64,000 nucleotides of DNA from an uncultured Paraprevotella sp. (GCA_944321365.1 CALULA010000008.1:1-64000), one strand, 5' to 3'; shown: positions 17,872 to 28,088, counted from the stretch's first letter. Notes: a model not told the origin generated them from the letters alone. Numbers and translations are program-made.

Positions 17872-19385
17872 TTCAGAGTGTCTACAGCCTTACGCATTCT
17901 ACGCAATGTCTCTTCCTTGCCCAAAAAGGCCGAAAGCTCATACATGTCCGGACCCTTACCCGTGCCCACCAATGCCACGCGCCAAGGATTCCAAGGTTTC
18001 TTGCCGGTCTCCTCAGCCCAGCGGTCCACCACCGCTTTCTGACTTTCTACAGAGAAATCATCCAGCTGCTCCAGCAGAGCGGCCAGTTCGGTCATGTCGG
18101 CTGTCGCCGTCTCCGTCCAGTTTTTCCGGACAAACTTGTCTTCACGGCTGTAAGTCTCCGGTGCGATAAAGAAGAAATCACAAAGGGGCCACAGCTCCTT
18201 AATGAAGTTTATTTTCTTCATCTTCATCATACCAACCACCGCTGCCACGCGCTCCAACGGCTCCTCTATGCCGTTTTCACGCAAAATCTTGTCAAAGGCA
18301 GGTGCCAGTTCCATGTTGTCTTTCTTCAGAATATATTCGCGATTGAACCACAAGCCTTTCACATAATCAAACTTGGCTCCGGCCTTGCTGCACTTGGTGA
18401 TGTCGAACAGGCGCACCATCTCGTCCAGCGACATGATTTCCTGATCCGTACCGGGATTCCAGCCCAGCAGGGCCAGAAAGTTGAGCACAGCCTCCGGCAG
18501 ATAACCGCTCTCGCGGTAGCCCGATGACACCTCCCCGGTTTTGGGGTCGTGCCACTCCAACGGGAACACGGGGAAACCCAGACGGTCGCCGTCGCGCTTG
18601 CTCAGCTTGCCCTTGCCGTCAGGCTTGAGCAACAGGGGCAGATGGGCAAACCGGGGCATCGTGTCCTCCCAGCCGAAAGCACGGTAGAGCAACACATGAA
18701 GCGGTGCCGACGGCAACCACTCCTCCCCACGAATCACATGAGTAACCTCCATCAGATGGTCGTCTACGATATTGGCCAGATGATAAGTCGGCAGTTCATC
18801 TGCACTCTTGTACAGGACCTTGTCGTCCAGAATGGATGAATTGATAACCACATCCCCGCGAATCAGGTCATTGACATGCACGTCCTCGCCCGGCTCCACC
18901 TTGAAGCGCACCACGTACTGTTCTCCGGCAGCAATCATCCGCTCCACTTCGTCCTTCGGGAGGGTCAGCGAATTGCGCATACTTCCGCGCGTAGTGGCGT
19001 CATACTGAAAGTTGGGCACTTCCTTGCGGCGAGTCTCCAGCTCTTGCGGAGTATCAAAGGCAATATAGGCTTTCCCGTTCTCCAACAGCTGTCTCACATA
19101 TTCCTTATAGATCGCGCGGCGCTCAGACTGCCGATAGGGACCGTGATCTCCGCCAAAACCTACCCCTTCATCGAAAGGAATACCCAACCAACGGAAAGAC
19201 TCTAATATATATTCCTCCGCACCCGGAACAAAACGGCTGGAATCTGTATCTTCAATACGGAAAATGAACTCTCCGCCATGCTGGCGCGCAAAAAGATAAT
19301 TGTAGAGAGCCGTTCGCACCCCGCCTATATGCAAGGCTCCTGTCGGACTTGGGGCAAAACGGACTCGCACTTTACTGTCTGCCAT
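17868..19385 (-). CDS. gltX: Glutamyl-tRNA synthetase
   Basis: A 505-residue class I synthetase charging tRNA-Glu. The HIGH-type motif is [16 protein letters not shown] (HIGG at 19-22) and the KMSKS-type motif is KLSKR at 260-264. The C-terminal half is the all-helical anticodon-binding domain. It is the first gene of a two-gene run with waaA (4-bp overlap). No separate glutaminyl enzyme is in the window, so it cannot be said whether this enzyme also mischarges tRNA-Gln. Confidence 0.95.
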   Translation of the reverse strand: MADSKVRVRFAPSPTGALHIGGVRTALYNYLFARQHGGEFIFRIEDTDSSRFVPGAEEYILESFRWLGIPFDEGVGFGGDHGPYRQSERRAIYKEYVRQLLENGKAYIAFDTPQELETRRKEVPNFQYDATTRGSMRNSLTLPKDEVERMIAAGEQYVVRFKVEPGEDVHVNDLIRGDVVINSSILDDKVLYKSADELPTYHLANIVDDHLMEVTHVIRGEEWLPSAPLHVLLYRAFGWEDTMPRFAHLPLLLKPDGKGKLSKRDGDRLGFPVFPLEWHDPKTGEVSSGYRESGYLPEAVLNFLALLGWNPGTDQEIMSLDEMVRLFDITKCSKAGAKFDYVKGLWFNREYILKKDNMELAPAFDKILRENGIEEPLERVAAVVGMMKMKKINFIKELWPLCDFFFIAPETYSREDKFVRKNWTETATADMTELAALLEQLDDFSVESQKAVVDRWAEETGKKPWNPWRVALVGTGKGPDMYELSAFLGKEETLRRMRKAVDTLK

Positions 19386-19407
19386 AGTAACTTTTGTGAA
19401 TTTTGTG

Positions 19408-19415
19408 CAAAAATA
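19408..19415 (-). promoter_or_regulatory. -7 element for gltX-waaA
   Basis: TATTTTTG on the minus strand, 22 bp before the gltX ATG. No clear -33 element. Confidence 0.45.
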
Positions 19416-19483
19416 CTACTTTTTATCTAAATGCCCCGTATTTTTTTCGTATTTTCGCCCTATAACTCTTATGAAACAAAGAA

Positions 19484-21583
19484 ATGAACAGATATAACCA
19501 GCAAAACAAGCTGAGCACGAAAGCCAGTATCTACCGCATTATCATCTCGGTAGCAGCCCTTGTTATCGTATGTCTCTACATGCCGAGAGACACGCACTCC
19601 ACCTTTCTGTTCGACCTGGGCAAGCCCTGGCGCTACAATCAACTGATTGCCACCTATGATTTCCCCATCTATAAGAGCGACCAGACCATCCGGCATGAGC
19701 AAGACAGCATCCTGCGGATGTATGAACCTTACTTCGCCCTCAACACCGTTACAGGAGAAGATCAAATCACCCGTTTCAAGATGAACATAGGCAAGCAACA
19801 ACCGGCCATCGTTCCGGCAAACTATCTGCCTTATGTTGAAAACAAATTGAGACTGATCTATTCACAAGGGGTGATGGAAACGGAGGACTACGACCGAATG
19901 TATGCAGAAAAAATAAGCAACATCCGCGTATTCGTACAGAACGAGGCTACGGAAATCGGTATGGATAAAGTGTTCTCCCACAAAACAGCCTACGAATATC
20001 TGCTGGACACAGGCAAAGACAGTCTGACTTATGACCGCAACCTGCTGCGCAAATGTAACCTGAACGATTACATCGTGTCTAACCTGACTTTTGACAAGAC
20101 AAAGTCTGAGGAATCACGAAAAGACCTGCTGTCCTCCCTGTCCTACTCTTCCGGCATGGTAATGAGCGGCCAGAAAATCATAGACCGCGGCGATATAGTG
20201 AACGAGAAGACTTACAACATTCTCATGTCTCTGGAAAAAGAATCGGCCAAACGCAACGACTCCAAAGTGCAGACACGCACCGTGCTGCTCGGACAATTGC
20301 TTTACGTGGGTATCATCTTCATCTGTCTGAGTCTGTACTTCAACCTGTTCCGGAAAGACTATCTGGCCAACACGCGCAACATCCTGTCCGTCGCCTTTAT
20401 TCCGGTACTATACCCTATCCTCACCTCATTCCTCATTAAACATAACCTCCTCAACGTATACATCATTCCTTTTGCCATGGCACCCATCTTTGTACGGGTC
20501 TTCATGGATTCGCGCACAGCATTTGTCACTCATGTAGCCACCGTACTCATCAGTGCCGTCTCACTGAAATACCCCTACGAATTTATCGCCACCCAACTCG
20601 TAGCGGGAATGGTGGCCATCTACAGCTTGCGCGAGCTGTCACAACGTTCACAGCTTATCCGATCGGCATTCTACATCACCCTGACCTCACTGTTGTTCTA
20701 TGCCAGCATTGAACTGATTCATGAGAAAGACATCACACATCTGGACTACAGCATGTACATCTACATTATTATTAATGGAGTCTTATTGCTGTTTGCCTAT
20801 CCACTGCTGTTCCTGTTCGAGAAGACTTTCGGTTTCACCTCCAATGTGACTCTGGTGGAACTTTCCAATACAAACAACGAACTGCTGCGGAAACTGTCTG
20901 AAGTGGCACCGGGAACGTTCCAGCACTCCATGCAGGTAGCCAATCTGGCTACAGAAGTAGCCAACAAGATCGGAGCAAAAAGCCTGCTGGTAAGAACGGG
21001 CGCACTGTATCATGACATTGGGAAAATGAACAATCCGGCTTACTTTACAGAGAACCAGAATAACTTCAATCCACACAGCCGTCTGACGTATGAACAAAGC
21101 GCGGCGATTGTCATCAACCATGTCAAAGACGGAGTGAAGCTGGCAGAGAAGTACAACTTGCCTACCGTCATCAAGGATTTCATCACCACACATCACGGAA
21201 AAGGCAAAACCAAATACTTCCTCATCTCATACAAGAATCAGAATCCGGACGCTCCCATTGATGAATCTCTCTTCACCTATCCCGGTCCGAACCCGTTCAC
21301 CCTGGAACAGGCCATCCTCATGATGGCCGATTCCGTAGAAGCCGCGTCAAGAAGCCTGAACGAATACACCGAAGAAAACATCAGTATGCTGGTGGAAAAG
21401 ATCATCGATGCTCAGACTCAGGAGGGATTCTTCAAAGACTGTCCCATCACATTCCACGACATCAGCATAGCCAAAGAAGTGTTTAAAGAAAAACTGAAAA
21501 CCATTTATCACACACGAATCAGCTATCCGGAACTGAAAAAGAAAGAGCAAGAAACAACCGCTCAGACCGGATCTACGTCATAA
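19484..21583 (+). CDS. 7TM-HD membrane phosphohydrolase (PgpH-like)
   Basis: A 699-residue inner-membrane protein. One N-terminal transmembrane helix (about 18-33) leads into an extracytoplasmic 7TMR-HDED-type domain (about 40-255), then a block of about seven helices (about 265-460), and a cytoplasmic HD domain. HD signature residues are visible: HSMQVANLA, ALYHDIGKMNNPAYF, and HHGKGKTKYF. In Firmicutes this architecture (PgpH) degrades cyclic di-AMP; that activity here is inferred from the family. The 3' end overlaps priA by 22 bp in the convergent direction. Confidence 0.9.
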   Translation: MNRYNQQNKLSTKASIYRIIISVAALVIVCLYMPRDTHSTFLFDLGKPWRYNQLIATYDFPIYKSDQTIRHEQDSILRMYEPYFALNTVTGEDQITRFKMNIGKQQPAIVPANYLPYVENKLRLIYSQGVMETEDYDRMYAEKISNIRVFVQNEATEIGMDKVFSHKTAYEYLLDTGKDSLTYDRNLLRKCNLNDYIVSNLTFDKTKSEESRKDLLSSLSYSSGMVMSGQKIIDRGDIVNEKTYNILMSLEKESAKRNDSKVQTRTVLLGQLLYVGIIFICLSLYFNLFRKDYLANTRNILSVAFIPVLYPILTSFLIKHNLLNVYIIPFAMAPIFVRVFMDSRTAFVTHVATVLISAVSLKYPYEFIATQLVAGMVAIYSLRELSQRSQLIRSAFYITLTSLLFYASIELIHEKDITHLDYSMYIYIIINGVLLLFAYPLLFLFEKTFGFTSNVTLVELSNTNNELLRKLSEVAPGTFQHSMQVANLATEVANKIGAKSLLVRTGALYHDIGKMNNPAYFTENQNNFNPHSRLTYEQSAAIVINHVKDGVKLAEKYNLPTVIKDFITTHHGKGKTKYFLISYKNQNPDAPIDESLFTYPGPNPFTLEQAILMMADSVEAASRSLNEYTEENISMLVEKIIDAQTQEGFFKDCPITFHDISIAKEVFKEKLKTIYHTRISYPELKKKEQETTAQTGSTS

Positions 21584-24039
21584 TAAACTTGCACATTACG
21601 GAATTCTGCCTCCTCCATCACCGCCTGCCGGACAGCCAACAATCTGATACGCACCTCAGACAAGGCAATGCCCGGCTCGGCTTTGAGCACGATCTTGCGG
21701 ATATAAAGTAACTGCACACGGGATACAGGCGGAACATCCGGCCCCAAAATGCGCGTTCCGAATACCGCACGTAAACGGGATGCCATGGTATTAGCCAGAC
21801 GGTCAAGCACATCGGCACGCTTATGTTTCATATAGACATAAATCAGACGGCAGAACGGCGGGAACATAAACATCTGACGTTCTTCCATCTGCTGCAGGTA
21901 AAGCCCTTTGAAGTCGTAAGCCGTAACCTGCCGGATAACCGGAAGTTCCGGACTTTTGGTCTGCAAAATCACGCGTCCCTGTTCCCTGCGACGCCCGGCA
22001 CGCCCCGCCACCTGAGCCATTAGTTGAAACGCACGCTCGAAGCTTCTGAAGTCAGGCTGATTCAACATGCCGTCAGCATTCAGTATGCCGACCACACTGA
22101 CGCGTTCAAAATCCAGCCCCTTAGTTACCATCTGCGTACCGATCAGCACATTTGTCTCTCCCCGTTGGAACTGATTCAGAATAGATTCATAAGACGCACG
22201 GGTGCGTGTGGTATCCAAATCCATACGTGACACCACAGCCTCAGGGAACAAATGACGGACAAAATCCTCCACCTTTTCCGTTCCGAAACCGCGCTGCACG
22301 AGTTCCGTTCCGCCACAAGCCGGACAACGCACCGGCACATTGCACGTGTAACCGCAATAATGACAGGTCAGGCGATTCAGTCCTTTATGATAGGTCAGGC
22401 TGACATCGCAGTTCTGACACTTGGGTATCCAACCGCAGTCATGACACTCTATCAAAGGAGCATACCCGCGACGATTCTGAAACAGTATGACTTGCTCCTT
22501 ATGTTCCAACGCCCTACGCATTTCCTCCAACAAGCGAGGTGAAAACGGTCCTACCATACGCCGCTTATGTTGCAGCTCCTTAATGTCGACCACTTCAACG
22601 ACAGGCATCTGGACCTTCCCGTATCGTTCTGTCAGTTCTACCAGACCATATTTTCCTTTACGCACATTATAATAGGTTTCCAAGGCAGGAGTAGCTGTCC
22701 CTAACAACGTATACGCACCTGTCATCCGGGCCAATACGATAGCCGCGTTCCGAGCATGATAACGCGGTGCAGGGTCTTGCTGTTTGTAAGACGCCTCATG
22801 TTCCTCATCCACAATCACCAATCCCAATCGGCAGAAAGGCAGAAACACCGAAGAACGCACCCCGACAATAATATCATAAGGCTGATCGGAAAGTTGTTTC
22901 TGCCAGACCTCGACCCGCTCCGCATCGGAAAACTTAGAATGATAGACTCCCATCCGCGCGCCGAACACATGAAACAGGCGGTCGGTCAACTGGGTGGTCA
23001 ATGCAATTTCCGGCACCAGATAAAGTACCTGTTGCCCTTTAGCCAGTTGCTGCCGTATCAGATGTATATAGATTTCTGTCTTTCCGCTCGACGTCACTCC
23101 ATGAAGCAGACAAACCGTGTGGCGGGTAAACTCTTGCAGAATGGCCGAAAAGGCTTTTTCCTGAGCACCGCTCAAAGGAGCCACTCCGATGGTATCAGGT
23201 ATGTCGGTATTAGGCAAACGCCCCGTTTCATACAGATATGTCTCTAAAATGCCCTTCTCCACCAACGCCTTGCAAATGGATGACGCTGTCCCTGAAGTCT
23301 CAGCCAAAGCCTTACGGGACACTTCGGCCAACATACGCGGATTGCGCAGCCGCAAAGCCGTCGCCACACCGGCCATATCCATATACTTCAACAATAACGT
23401 CTGTTGCTTGGGAGCGCGTTTCAAGTCGTCCAGCAAAGCATGCAGGCGCTGCTCGTCCAACCACTCCGCAGACAGGCGGACGTGCACCTCCGTCCGTGGC
23501 TTATAAGTACGCTTCACCTCCTCACGCATCAGCAATACGCCTTTATCCAACAACGACCGTACAACCTGCAACACGTGCGCATCCGCACTGTTCTTCTGCA
23601 ACTGGGTCACCGTCTGCTCGCCACGGCTTTCCAACAGCGTGACTACAGCGACCTCACGATCGGACAACACTTCATCACCGGCGTATTCTTCGTTCACCAT
23701 CACCTTGCTTTCGCTTTCCAGCTTCATGCCGGAAGGCAAGGCGGCTTTGTAGACATCGCCCGGCGTGCAAAGGTAATAGTCGGCAATCCAATGCCAGAAA
23801 TCCAGTTGCACAGGCAACAGCACCGGATGAGTGTCCAACACTTCGAGCACGCTTTTCAAGGCATAGTCTGTCGGCTGACGGTCATGTACCCTCACGACAA
23901 TCCCCGTATAAATCTTCTTTGCTCCGAAAGGAACAATCACACGGAAACCTTTTTCCACCGAACCGCACATGCCGGCAGGCAACACGTAAGTGAACACAGA
24001 CGACAACGGAAGCGGCAGAATGACATCAACGAATCTCAT
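21562..24039 (-). CDS. priA: Primosomal protein N' (replication restart helicase PriA)
   Basis: About 825 residues. An N-terminal DNA-binding domain starts MRFVDVILPLPLSSVFTYVL. Helicase motif I is GVTSSGKTEIY and motif II is DEEH. The zinc-binding module lies between the helicase lobes with paired cysteines (CHDCGWIPKCQNC, then CHYCG and CPACGG). PriA reloads the replisome at stalled forks. The open frame extends to 24063, and an ATG at 24057 coincides with the predicted transcription start, so I prefer 24039, which also matches the usual family N-terminus. Its 3' end overlaps the HD protein gene by 22 bp. Confidence 0.94.
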   Translation of the reverse strand: MRFVDVILPLPLSSVFTYVLPAGMCGSVEKGFRVIVPFGAKKIYTGIVVRVHDRQPTDYALKSVLEVLDTHPVLLPVQLDFWHWIADYYLCTPGDVYKAALPSGMKLESESKVMVNEEYAGDEVLSDREVAVVTLLESRGEQTVTQLQKNSADAHVLQVVRSLLDKGVLLMREEVKRTYKPRTEVHVRLSAEWLDEQRLHALLDDLKRAPKQQTLLLKYMDMAGVATALRLRNPRMLAEVSRKALAETSGTASSICKALVEKGILETYLYETGRLPNTDIPDTIGVAPLSGAQEKAFSAILQEFTRHTVCLLHGVTSSGKTEIYIHLIRQQLAKGQQVLYLVPEIALTTQLTDRLFHVFGARMGVYHSKFSDAERVEVWQKQLSDQPYDIIVGVRSSVFLPFCRLGLVIVDEEHEASYKQQDPAPRYHARNAAIVLARMTGAYTLLGTATPALETYYNVRKGKYGLVELTERYGKVQMPVVEVVDIKELQHKRRMVGPFSPRLLEEMRRALEHKEQVILFQNRRGYAPLIECHDCGWIPKCQNCDVSLTYHKGLNRLTCHYCGYTCNVPVRCPACGGTELVQRGFGTEKVEDFVRHLFPEAVVSRMDLDTTRTRASYESILNQFQRGETNVLIGTQMVTKGLDFERVSVVGILNADGMLNQPDFRSFERAFQLMAQVAGRAGRRREQGRVILQTKSPELPVIRQVTAYDFKGLYLQQMEERQMFMFPPFCRLIYVYMKHKRADVLDRLANTMASRLRAVFGTRILGPDVPPVSRVQLLYIRKIVLKAEPGIALSEVRIRLLAVRQAVMEEAEFRNVQVYYDVDPV

Positions 24040-24060
24040 GCCCAGCGATTTTTCCATGTA

Positions 24061-24068
24061 CAAAAATA
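24061..24068 (-). promoter_or_regulatory. -7 element for priA
   Basis: TATTTTTG on the minus strand. Start predicted at 24054-24057, 15-18 nt before the ATG at 24039. No clear -33 element. Confidence 0.4.
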
Positions 24069-24109
24069 CGAACTTTCCACGGGACTACCGAACGAAAAGG
24101 AAAAACTTC

Positions 24110-25147
24110 TCAGACAAACACACCGGCTACCCGCTCCCCACACACCGGACATGCGCCGGTGAAGTCTGCCGTCAACACCTGATAACCGTGACGGCGTATC
24201 AAGACTCTCCCGCAACGGGGACAATGCGTATCCACGGCTTCCGGCAAATCCACATTACCTATATATACATACCTCATGCCACAGGCGCGGGCCGTCTCAC
24301 GGGCATGCAGAAGCGTATCCACCGGCGTAGGAGAAAGCCGGCGCATGTGATACTGAGGAAAGAAGCGGCTGAAGTACAACGGAGCCTCGGACAGCCCGTG
24401 ACTCACCAGCCATAAGCACATGTCGCGTATCATCTTCATGTCATCATTCACTCCCGGAATCAGCAGATTGGTCACTTCCACCCACACACCGGCTTCGTGC
24501 ATACGCTCCAATGTGGCCAGCACCGGCGACAGTCTGGCATGACAGACTGCCTGACAGACTTCATCGGAAAAAGATTTCAGGTCGACATTGGCGGCATCCA
24601 GCCAAGGCAACAGGTCGTCCAAAGGCCGTCTGTTCACATATCCTGCCGTGACCAGGATGTTTTTCAGTCCCGCTTCCCGGCACGCCTTGGCACAATCACG
24701 CGTATATTCCAGATAAGTGAGCGGTTCGGTATAAGTATATGCCACCATGGGGCAGGCATGCGCCACTGCCATGGCAGCCACATTCTCAGGTAAGAGTCTA
24801 CGGCTTTCCACTTCGGCAGGCGCAACCTGCGACAACATCCAATTCTGACAGTTCCGACACGAAAGATTACATCCGGCAGCCGCCAGGGAAAGGCACCGCC
24901 CGCCGGGATGAAAATGCAGCAAGGGCTTCTTCTCCACAGGGTCTGCCTGCAAAGCACAGACCTCACCGTAGGCGTCAGTCCACAAACGGCCGCCACGGTT
25001 CATACGGCTCCGGCACCGCCCGGACCGGCCTTCCGCCATGCGGCAGGCATACGGACACAGCCTGCACACCACGCTCCCGTCGCCCAGACTTTCGTAATAC
25101 TCAGCCTCATGCCAAGCCTCACGAGCATCGTGCCGCATCATCTTCAT
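24110..25147 (-). CDS. amrS: AmmeMemoRadiSam system radical SAM enzyme
   Basis: About 345 residues from Met at 25147 (25138 is also possible); the longer ORF start lies well inside the upstream gene. The radical SAM cluster motif CX3CX2C is GCNLSCRNCQNW. An N-terminal Cys set (CRLCPYACRMAEGRSGRC) precedes it and a C-terminal zinc-ribbon-like end follows (CPRCGRVL and CPVCGERV). This is the PflA-like radical SAM member of the three-part AmmeMemoRadiSam set (TIGR04337 type). The reaction is not established. It overlaps by up to 29 bp the gene for the fused MEMO/AMMECR1 protein, which fits one functional unit. Confidence 0.88.
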   Translation of the reverse strand: MKMMRHDAREAWHEAEYYESLGDGSVVCRLCPYACRMAEGRSGRCRSRMNRGGRLWTDAYGEVCALQADPVEKKPLLHFHPGGRCLSLAAAGCNLSCRNCQNWMLSQVAPAEVESRRLLPENVAAMAVAHACPMVAYTYTEPLTYLEYTRDCAKACREAGLKNILVTAGYVNRRPLDDLLPWLDAANVDLKSFSDEVCQAVCHARLSPVLATLERMHEAGVWVEVTNLLIPGVNDDMKMIRDMCLWLVSHGLSEAPLYFSRFFPQYHMRRLSPTPVDTLLHARETARACGMRYVYIGNVDLPEAVDTHCPRCGRVLIRRHGYQVLTADFTGACPVCGERVAGVFV

Positions 25148-26621
25148 GGAACACCTCCGCCTCATATACATAAAGTTCCGCGTCTTTCCAACCGTCCCAC
25201 GGCAGGCCGGCCTTGTCACGTGCGCAGTGGCCCAGGAACTCTTCTTTCGTCCAATGGGTTTCCTCTGCCACCTGAGGCAGGAATGTTCCCTGCCTGCCGC
25301 CTTTCACCATGAAGATGCCATGACGCCCCAATTGGAACTCATCGGCCGAATGAATCCGCCGGAGCGGGGAAAGCACGGAAATGTCTATCCGCACCTTCGG
25401 CAGCTCATCCGCCCTCAACGGCCCAAAGCGCGGATCGTCAAACGCGGCAGCCCGCGCCATGTCGGCCACCGTCTGATAAAGAGGTCCGCGCCCCACCAGA
25501 TTACCTATACATCCTCTTAAATTCCCATGAAGATATAAGGTGACGAAAGCACCGCCGTCCGTACGAAGCCTGTCTGTCAGCCGCGTTTCGTCGCAAAGCG
25601 GCCCACGATTTTCCGACAGTACGCTCTCAATGCTTTTCCGGGCTATACGCAACAACAGTTCTTTCTCATCCGCAGTCAGAGAAAAGGCCCTTTGTGCATT
25701 GTCCGACGGGGCGTCAGCGCACGATGCGGCTGCCTGCCGCCTCACGGCAAAAGCATGATAACCCACCACCTGCCCGCGAGCACCATAAGGTGAGTCGCCC
25801 GAATTGCAATAGCCAAGGTGCTCCATCTTCAGCCCTCTCGTCCGGCTCATCATCAGTAGCAGCACGGTTATCGGTGCCTGCCCGCAGGCACTGGTCAACA
25901 AATTGCGCACTGCCCGCGCGGCATTCCGCGCCAACGTATCCAGAAAGACTTCAGGCAAAGCGGACAGGATGGCTTCACCCGTTTCCCTGTCCACCCGTTG
26001 CGCGTCGGCATACGACGGATAATGGGAAAAGTCGCTACTGACCACAAACAGGTTCTCTGGCGTGAAATAGGGCAACAGTCTGTCTGCCAACCGCTCCAGT
26101 GCAGAATAGTCCTGTGTGCCGACAATCAGCGGCACAATGGGGGGCATGACAGCCAGCCGCCTTTGCAGGAACGGCAGTTCCACTTCCAGACAATGCTCTT
26201 TCTCATGTGCCTGAGGCAGATGGCAAAACAGCTTGTCGTCCTGCAACAGTTCTCCGCATACGGCACTATCCACGGCGACATCTCCCAGCGGCGTCACGTA
26301 GCAGCTGTCCGTCGCATTCACGGAAACGCCGCCGAACGCCACACGGTGGCTGGGCCCCAACAAGAAGACGCGCTTATAGCACGTTGCCGGAGCGATGCGG
26401 GCAAAAGCCCTGCCGGCCATTCCGCCGGAGAACACATAACCGGCGTGCGGCACGATGAGAGCCTGCACGTCATCCGTCCCCGCCGCATGAGCGTCGGACA
26501 GAAAACGGTTCACTTCAGCCGCCAACCGCTCCGCACCGGCCGGATAAAACTGTCCGGCTACCGCCGGTCTGCGGGTCCCGCCTCCTTGCGGGACATGATT
26601 ACCACCTTGTGCATCCATCAT
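25119..26621 (-). CDS. Fused MEMO / AMMECR1 protein (AmmeMemoRadiSam B+A)
   Basis: A 500-residue two-domain protein. Residues about 17-290 are a MEMO domain, related to extradiol dioxygenases: RRPAVAGQFYPAG, VPHAGYVFSGGMAGR, LLGPSHRVAFGG and VVSSDFSHYPSY supply the expected His residues. Residues about 315-490 are an AMMECR1 domain: GGAFVTLYLHGNLRGCIG, ARAAAFDDPRFGPL and VRIDISVLSPL. In many genomes these are two genes; here they are one chain. It overlaps the radical SAM gene. All three parts of the system are thus encoded in two adjacent genes. No signal peptide; cytosolic. Confidence 0.9.
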   Translation of the reverse strand: MMDAQGGNHVPQGGGTRRPAVAGQFYPAGAERLAAEVNRFLSDAHAAGTDDVQALIVPHAGYVFSGGMAGRAFARIAPATCYKRVFLLGPSHRVAFGGVSVNATDSCYVTPLGDVAVDSAVCGELLQDDKLFCHLPQAHEKEHCLEVELPFLQRRLAVMPPIVPLIVGTQDYSALERLADRLLPYFTPENLFVVSSDFSHYPSYADAQRVDRETGEAILSALPEVFLDTLARNAARAVRNLLTSACGQAPITVLLLMMSRTRGLKMEHLGYCNSGDSPYGARGQVVGYHAFAVRRQAAASCADAPSDNAQRAFSLTADEKELLLRIARKSIESVLSENRGPLCDETRLTDRLRTDGGAFVTLYLHGNLRGCIGNLVGRGPLYQTVADMARAAAFDDPRFGPLRADELPKVRIDISVLSPLRRIHSADEFQLGRHGIFMVKGGRQGTFLPQVAEETHWTKEEFLGHCARDKAGLPWDGWKDAELYVYEAEVFHEDDAARCS

Positions 26622-26700
26622 TCACATTCTCCTTTCTGTTTTACCATTTGCCCATAAAAATATCACGGACAAAGCCGGAAACGGCCCGCCCTCTTTCGTC

Positions 26701-27429
26701 TCATACTTTTGCCATCTTCATATACAAACCATCCGGCAAGTGACGATACACCCAAGCCACGGCACGCCAGCGACGGGTGACATACACCACACTGCGCCGT
26801 CTTTCAATGGCACGCATCATCTGACGGCACGCTTTCTCCACCGATGCCACCCAAAACAGGCCGTCTCCTTTGGCCATCGCCGTATCCACAAAGCCAGGAC
26901 GGATATCTGTCACCCGCACCGGCAAACGCCTCCCGGCCAACCGTTGCCGTATGCCTTCCACATAATTCATCTGAAAGGCCTTCGTCGCATTATATGCCGG
27001 TGCGGCCCCGCTACCACGCAGACCTCCCGCCGAGGTTATGACCACCAGATGACCGTGGCCTTGACGCTCAAAAAAACGGACGGCCCAATCCACCGCACAA
27101 GTCCATCCGACGACATTCGTCAACAGCGCAGACCGCTCCACCGCATAATCCAAAGCCGGATTCAAATCTCCGGTCCCGGACGATAAAATCAGCAGATCCA
27201 GACCGCCCAACCTGCCGGACAGACATTCCAGTTTTCTTTCCAACAGTTCCGTGTCCGTCACATCACACACCTCAGTCTCGAACACCGACGGACGGAAAGC
27301 GGCCAGACGCTCCAGGCACTCCCGCCTTCGCCCCATCAATCCCACTCTCACCTCTTCTTGTTCTGCATACAGCCGGGCCAACCCTTCCCCTATACCGGAA
27401 GTAGCCCCTACAATCACAATCCTTTTCAT
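26701..27429 (-). CDS. Short-chain dehydrogenase/reductase
   Basis: About 242 residues from MKRIVIVGATSGIGEGLARL; the 23 residues before it in the longer ORF are unlike the family and overlap the upstream promoter region. It is a classical SDR: cofactor motif GATSGIG, SSGTGD in place of NNAG, catalytic Ser in ITSAGG, and YxxxK in YNATKAF. The substrate cannot be predicted. It lies 65 bp after a Crp/Fnr regulator gene on the same strand and 79 bp before the MEMO/AMMECR1 gene. Confidence 0.88.
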   Translation of the reverse strand: MKRIVIVGATSGIGEGLARLYAEQEEVRVGLMGRRRECLERLAAFRPSVFETEVCDVTDTELLERKLECLSGRLGGLDLLILSSGTGDLNPALDYAVERSALLTNVVGWTCAVDWAVRFFERQGHGHLVVITSAGGLRGSGAAPAYNATKAFQMNYVEGIRQRLAGRRLPVRVTDIRPGFVDTAMAKGDGLFWVASVEKACRQMMRAIERRRSVVYVTRRWRAVAWVYRHLPDGLYMKMAKV

Positions 27430-27494
27430 GTCACTTTTCTTTTTAAATCCGCGGCAAAAGTAGGAAGATGAAAGCTGCATTTTCTTGAAATAAT

Positions 27495-28052
27495 TCAAGA
27501 TCTGCTCCGTTTCAGCAAATTCCGGCGTATGGCACTGACCGTCTCAGGCGTCACTCCGACATAGGATGCTATCTCTTTCAAAGGCCGCTGTTCCTTCAAA
27601 TCCGGATAAGCCTTCATCACACCCACATAACGTTCCTCCGGTGTGCAGCAGAGTATATCCAACAAACGGCGGTAAGTCATGACAAACATCTGTTCCGCCA
27701 CAATGCGTCCCAACCGCTGATGCTCAGGTGAAAGCTCCCAGAAACGCCTCAACCTCTCATACGGCAGTACGTACAATTCACTCTTCACGACAGCCTGCAC
27801 ATCCGCTAAAGCAGCACGACCGCACAGGCATGCGCTGTATTCCGCCACAAAACTGTCGCGAAAGCTGTAGCCCACGACATGTTCGTTTCCCGCCTCATCG
27901 GTACGCACAAAACGGAACGCGCCCTCCTCCACATAGGCCACGGCAAAAGCCCGCTCACCCTGACGGACAAAATAATCATGTTTCCCGTAGGCCACAGGTT
28001 TGCCTTCTTCGCGAAAGAAACGCTTCAAGACCGACAGGTCCAGCGCGTCCAT
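27495..28052 (-). CDS. Crp/Fnr-family transcriptional regulator
   Basis: About 185 residues from MDALDLSVLKRFFREEGK. An N-terminal cyclic-nucleotide-binding-type beta-roll covers about 15-110 (FVRQGERAFAVAYVEEGAFR, VVGYSFRDSFVAEY), followed by a dimer helix and a C-terminal winged helix with recognition region LKEIASYVGVTPETVSAIRR. No FNR-type N-terminal cysteine cluster is present. An upstream ATG at 28076 coincides with the predicted transcription start from a TATTTTTG element, so I use 28052. It diverges from an alpha/beta hydrolase gene and precedes the SDR gene; either may be its target (inference). Confidence 0.85.
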   Translation of the reverse strand: MDALDLSVLKRFFREEGKPVAYGKHDYFVRQGERAFAVAYVEEGAFRFVRTDEAGNEHVVGYSFRDSFVAEYSACLCGRAALADVQAVVKSELYVLPYERLRRFWELSPEHQRLGRIVAEQMFVMTYRRLLDILCCTPEERYVGVMKAYPDLKEQRPLKEIASYVGVTPETVSAIRRNLLKRSRS

Positions 28053-28080
28053 GTGATAATCATTGATTCCGTCCATACTG

Positions 28081-28088
28081 CAAAAATA
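28081..28088 (-). promoter_or_regulatory. -7 element for the Crp/Fnr gene
   Basis: TATTTTTG on the minus strand in the divergent region between the regulator and the hydrolase. It predicts a start at 28074-28077 and decides the choice of the downstream ATG. Confidence 0.4.
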
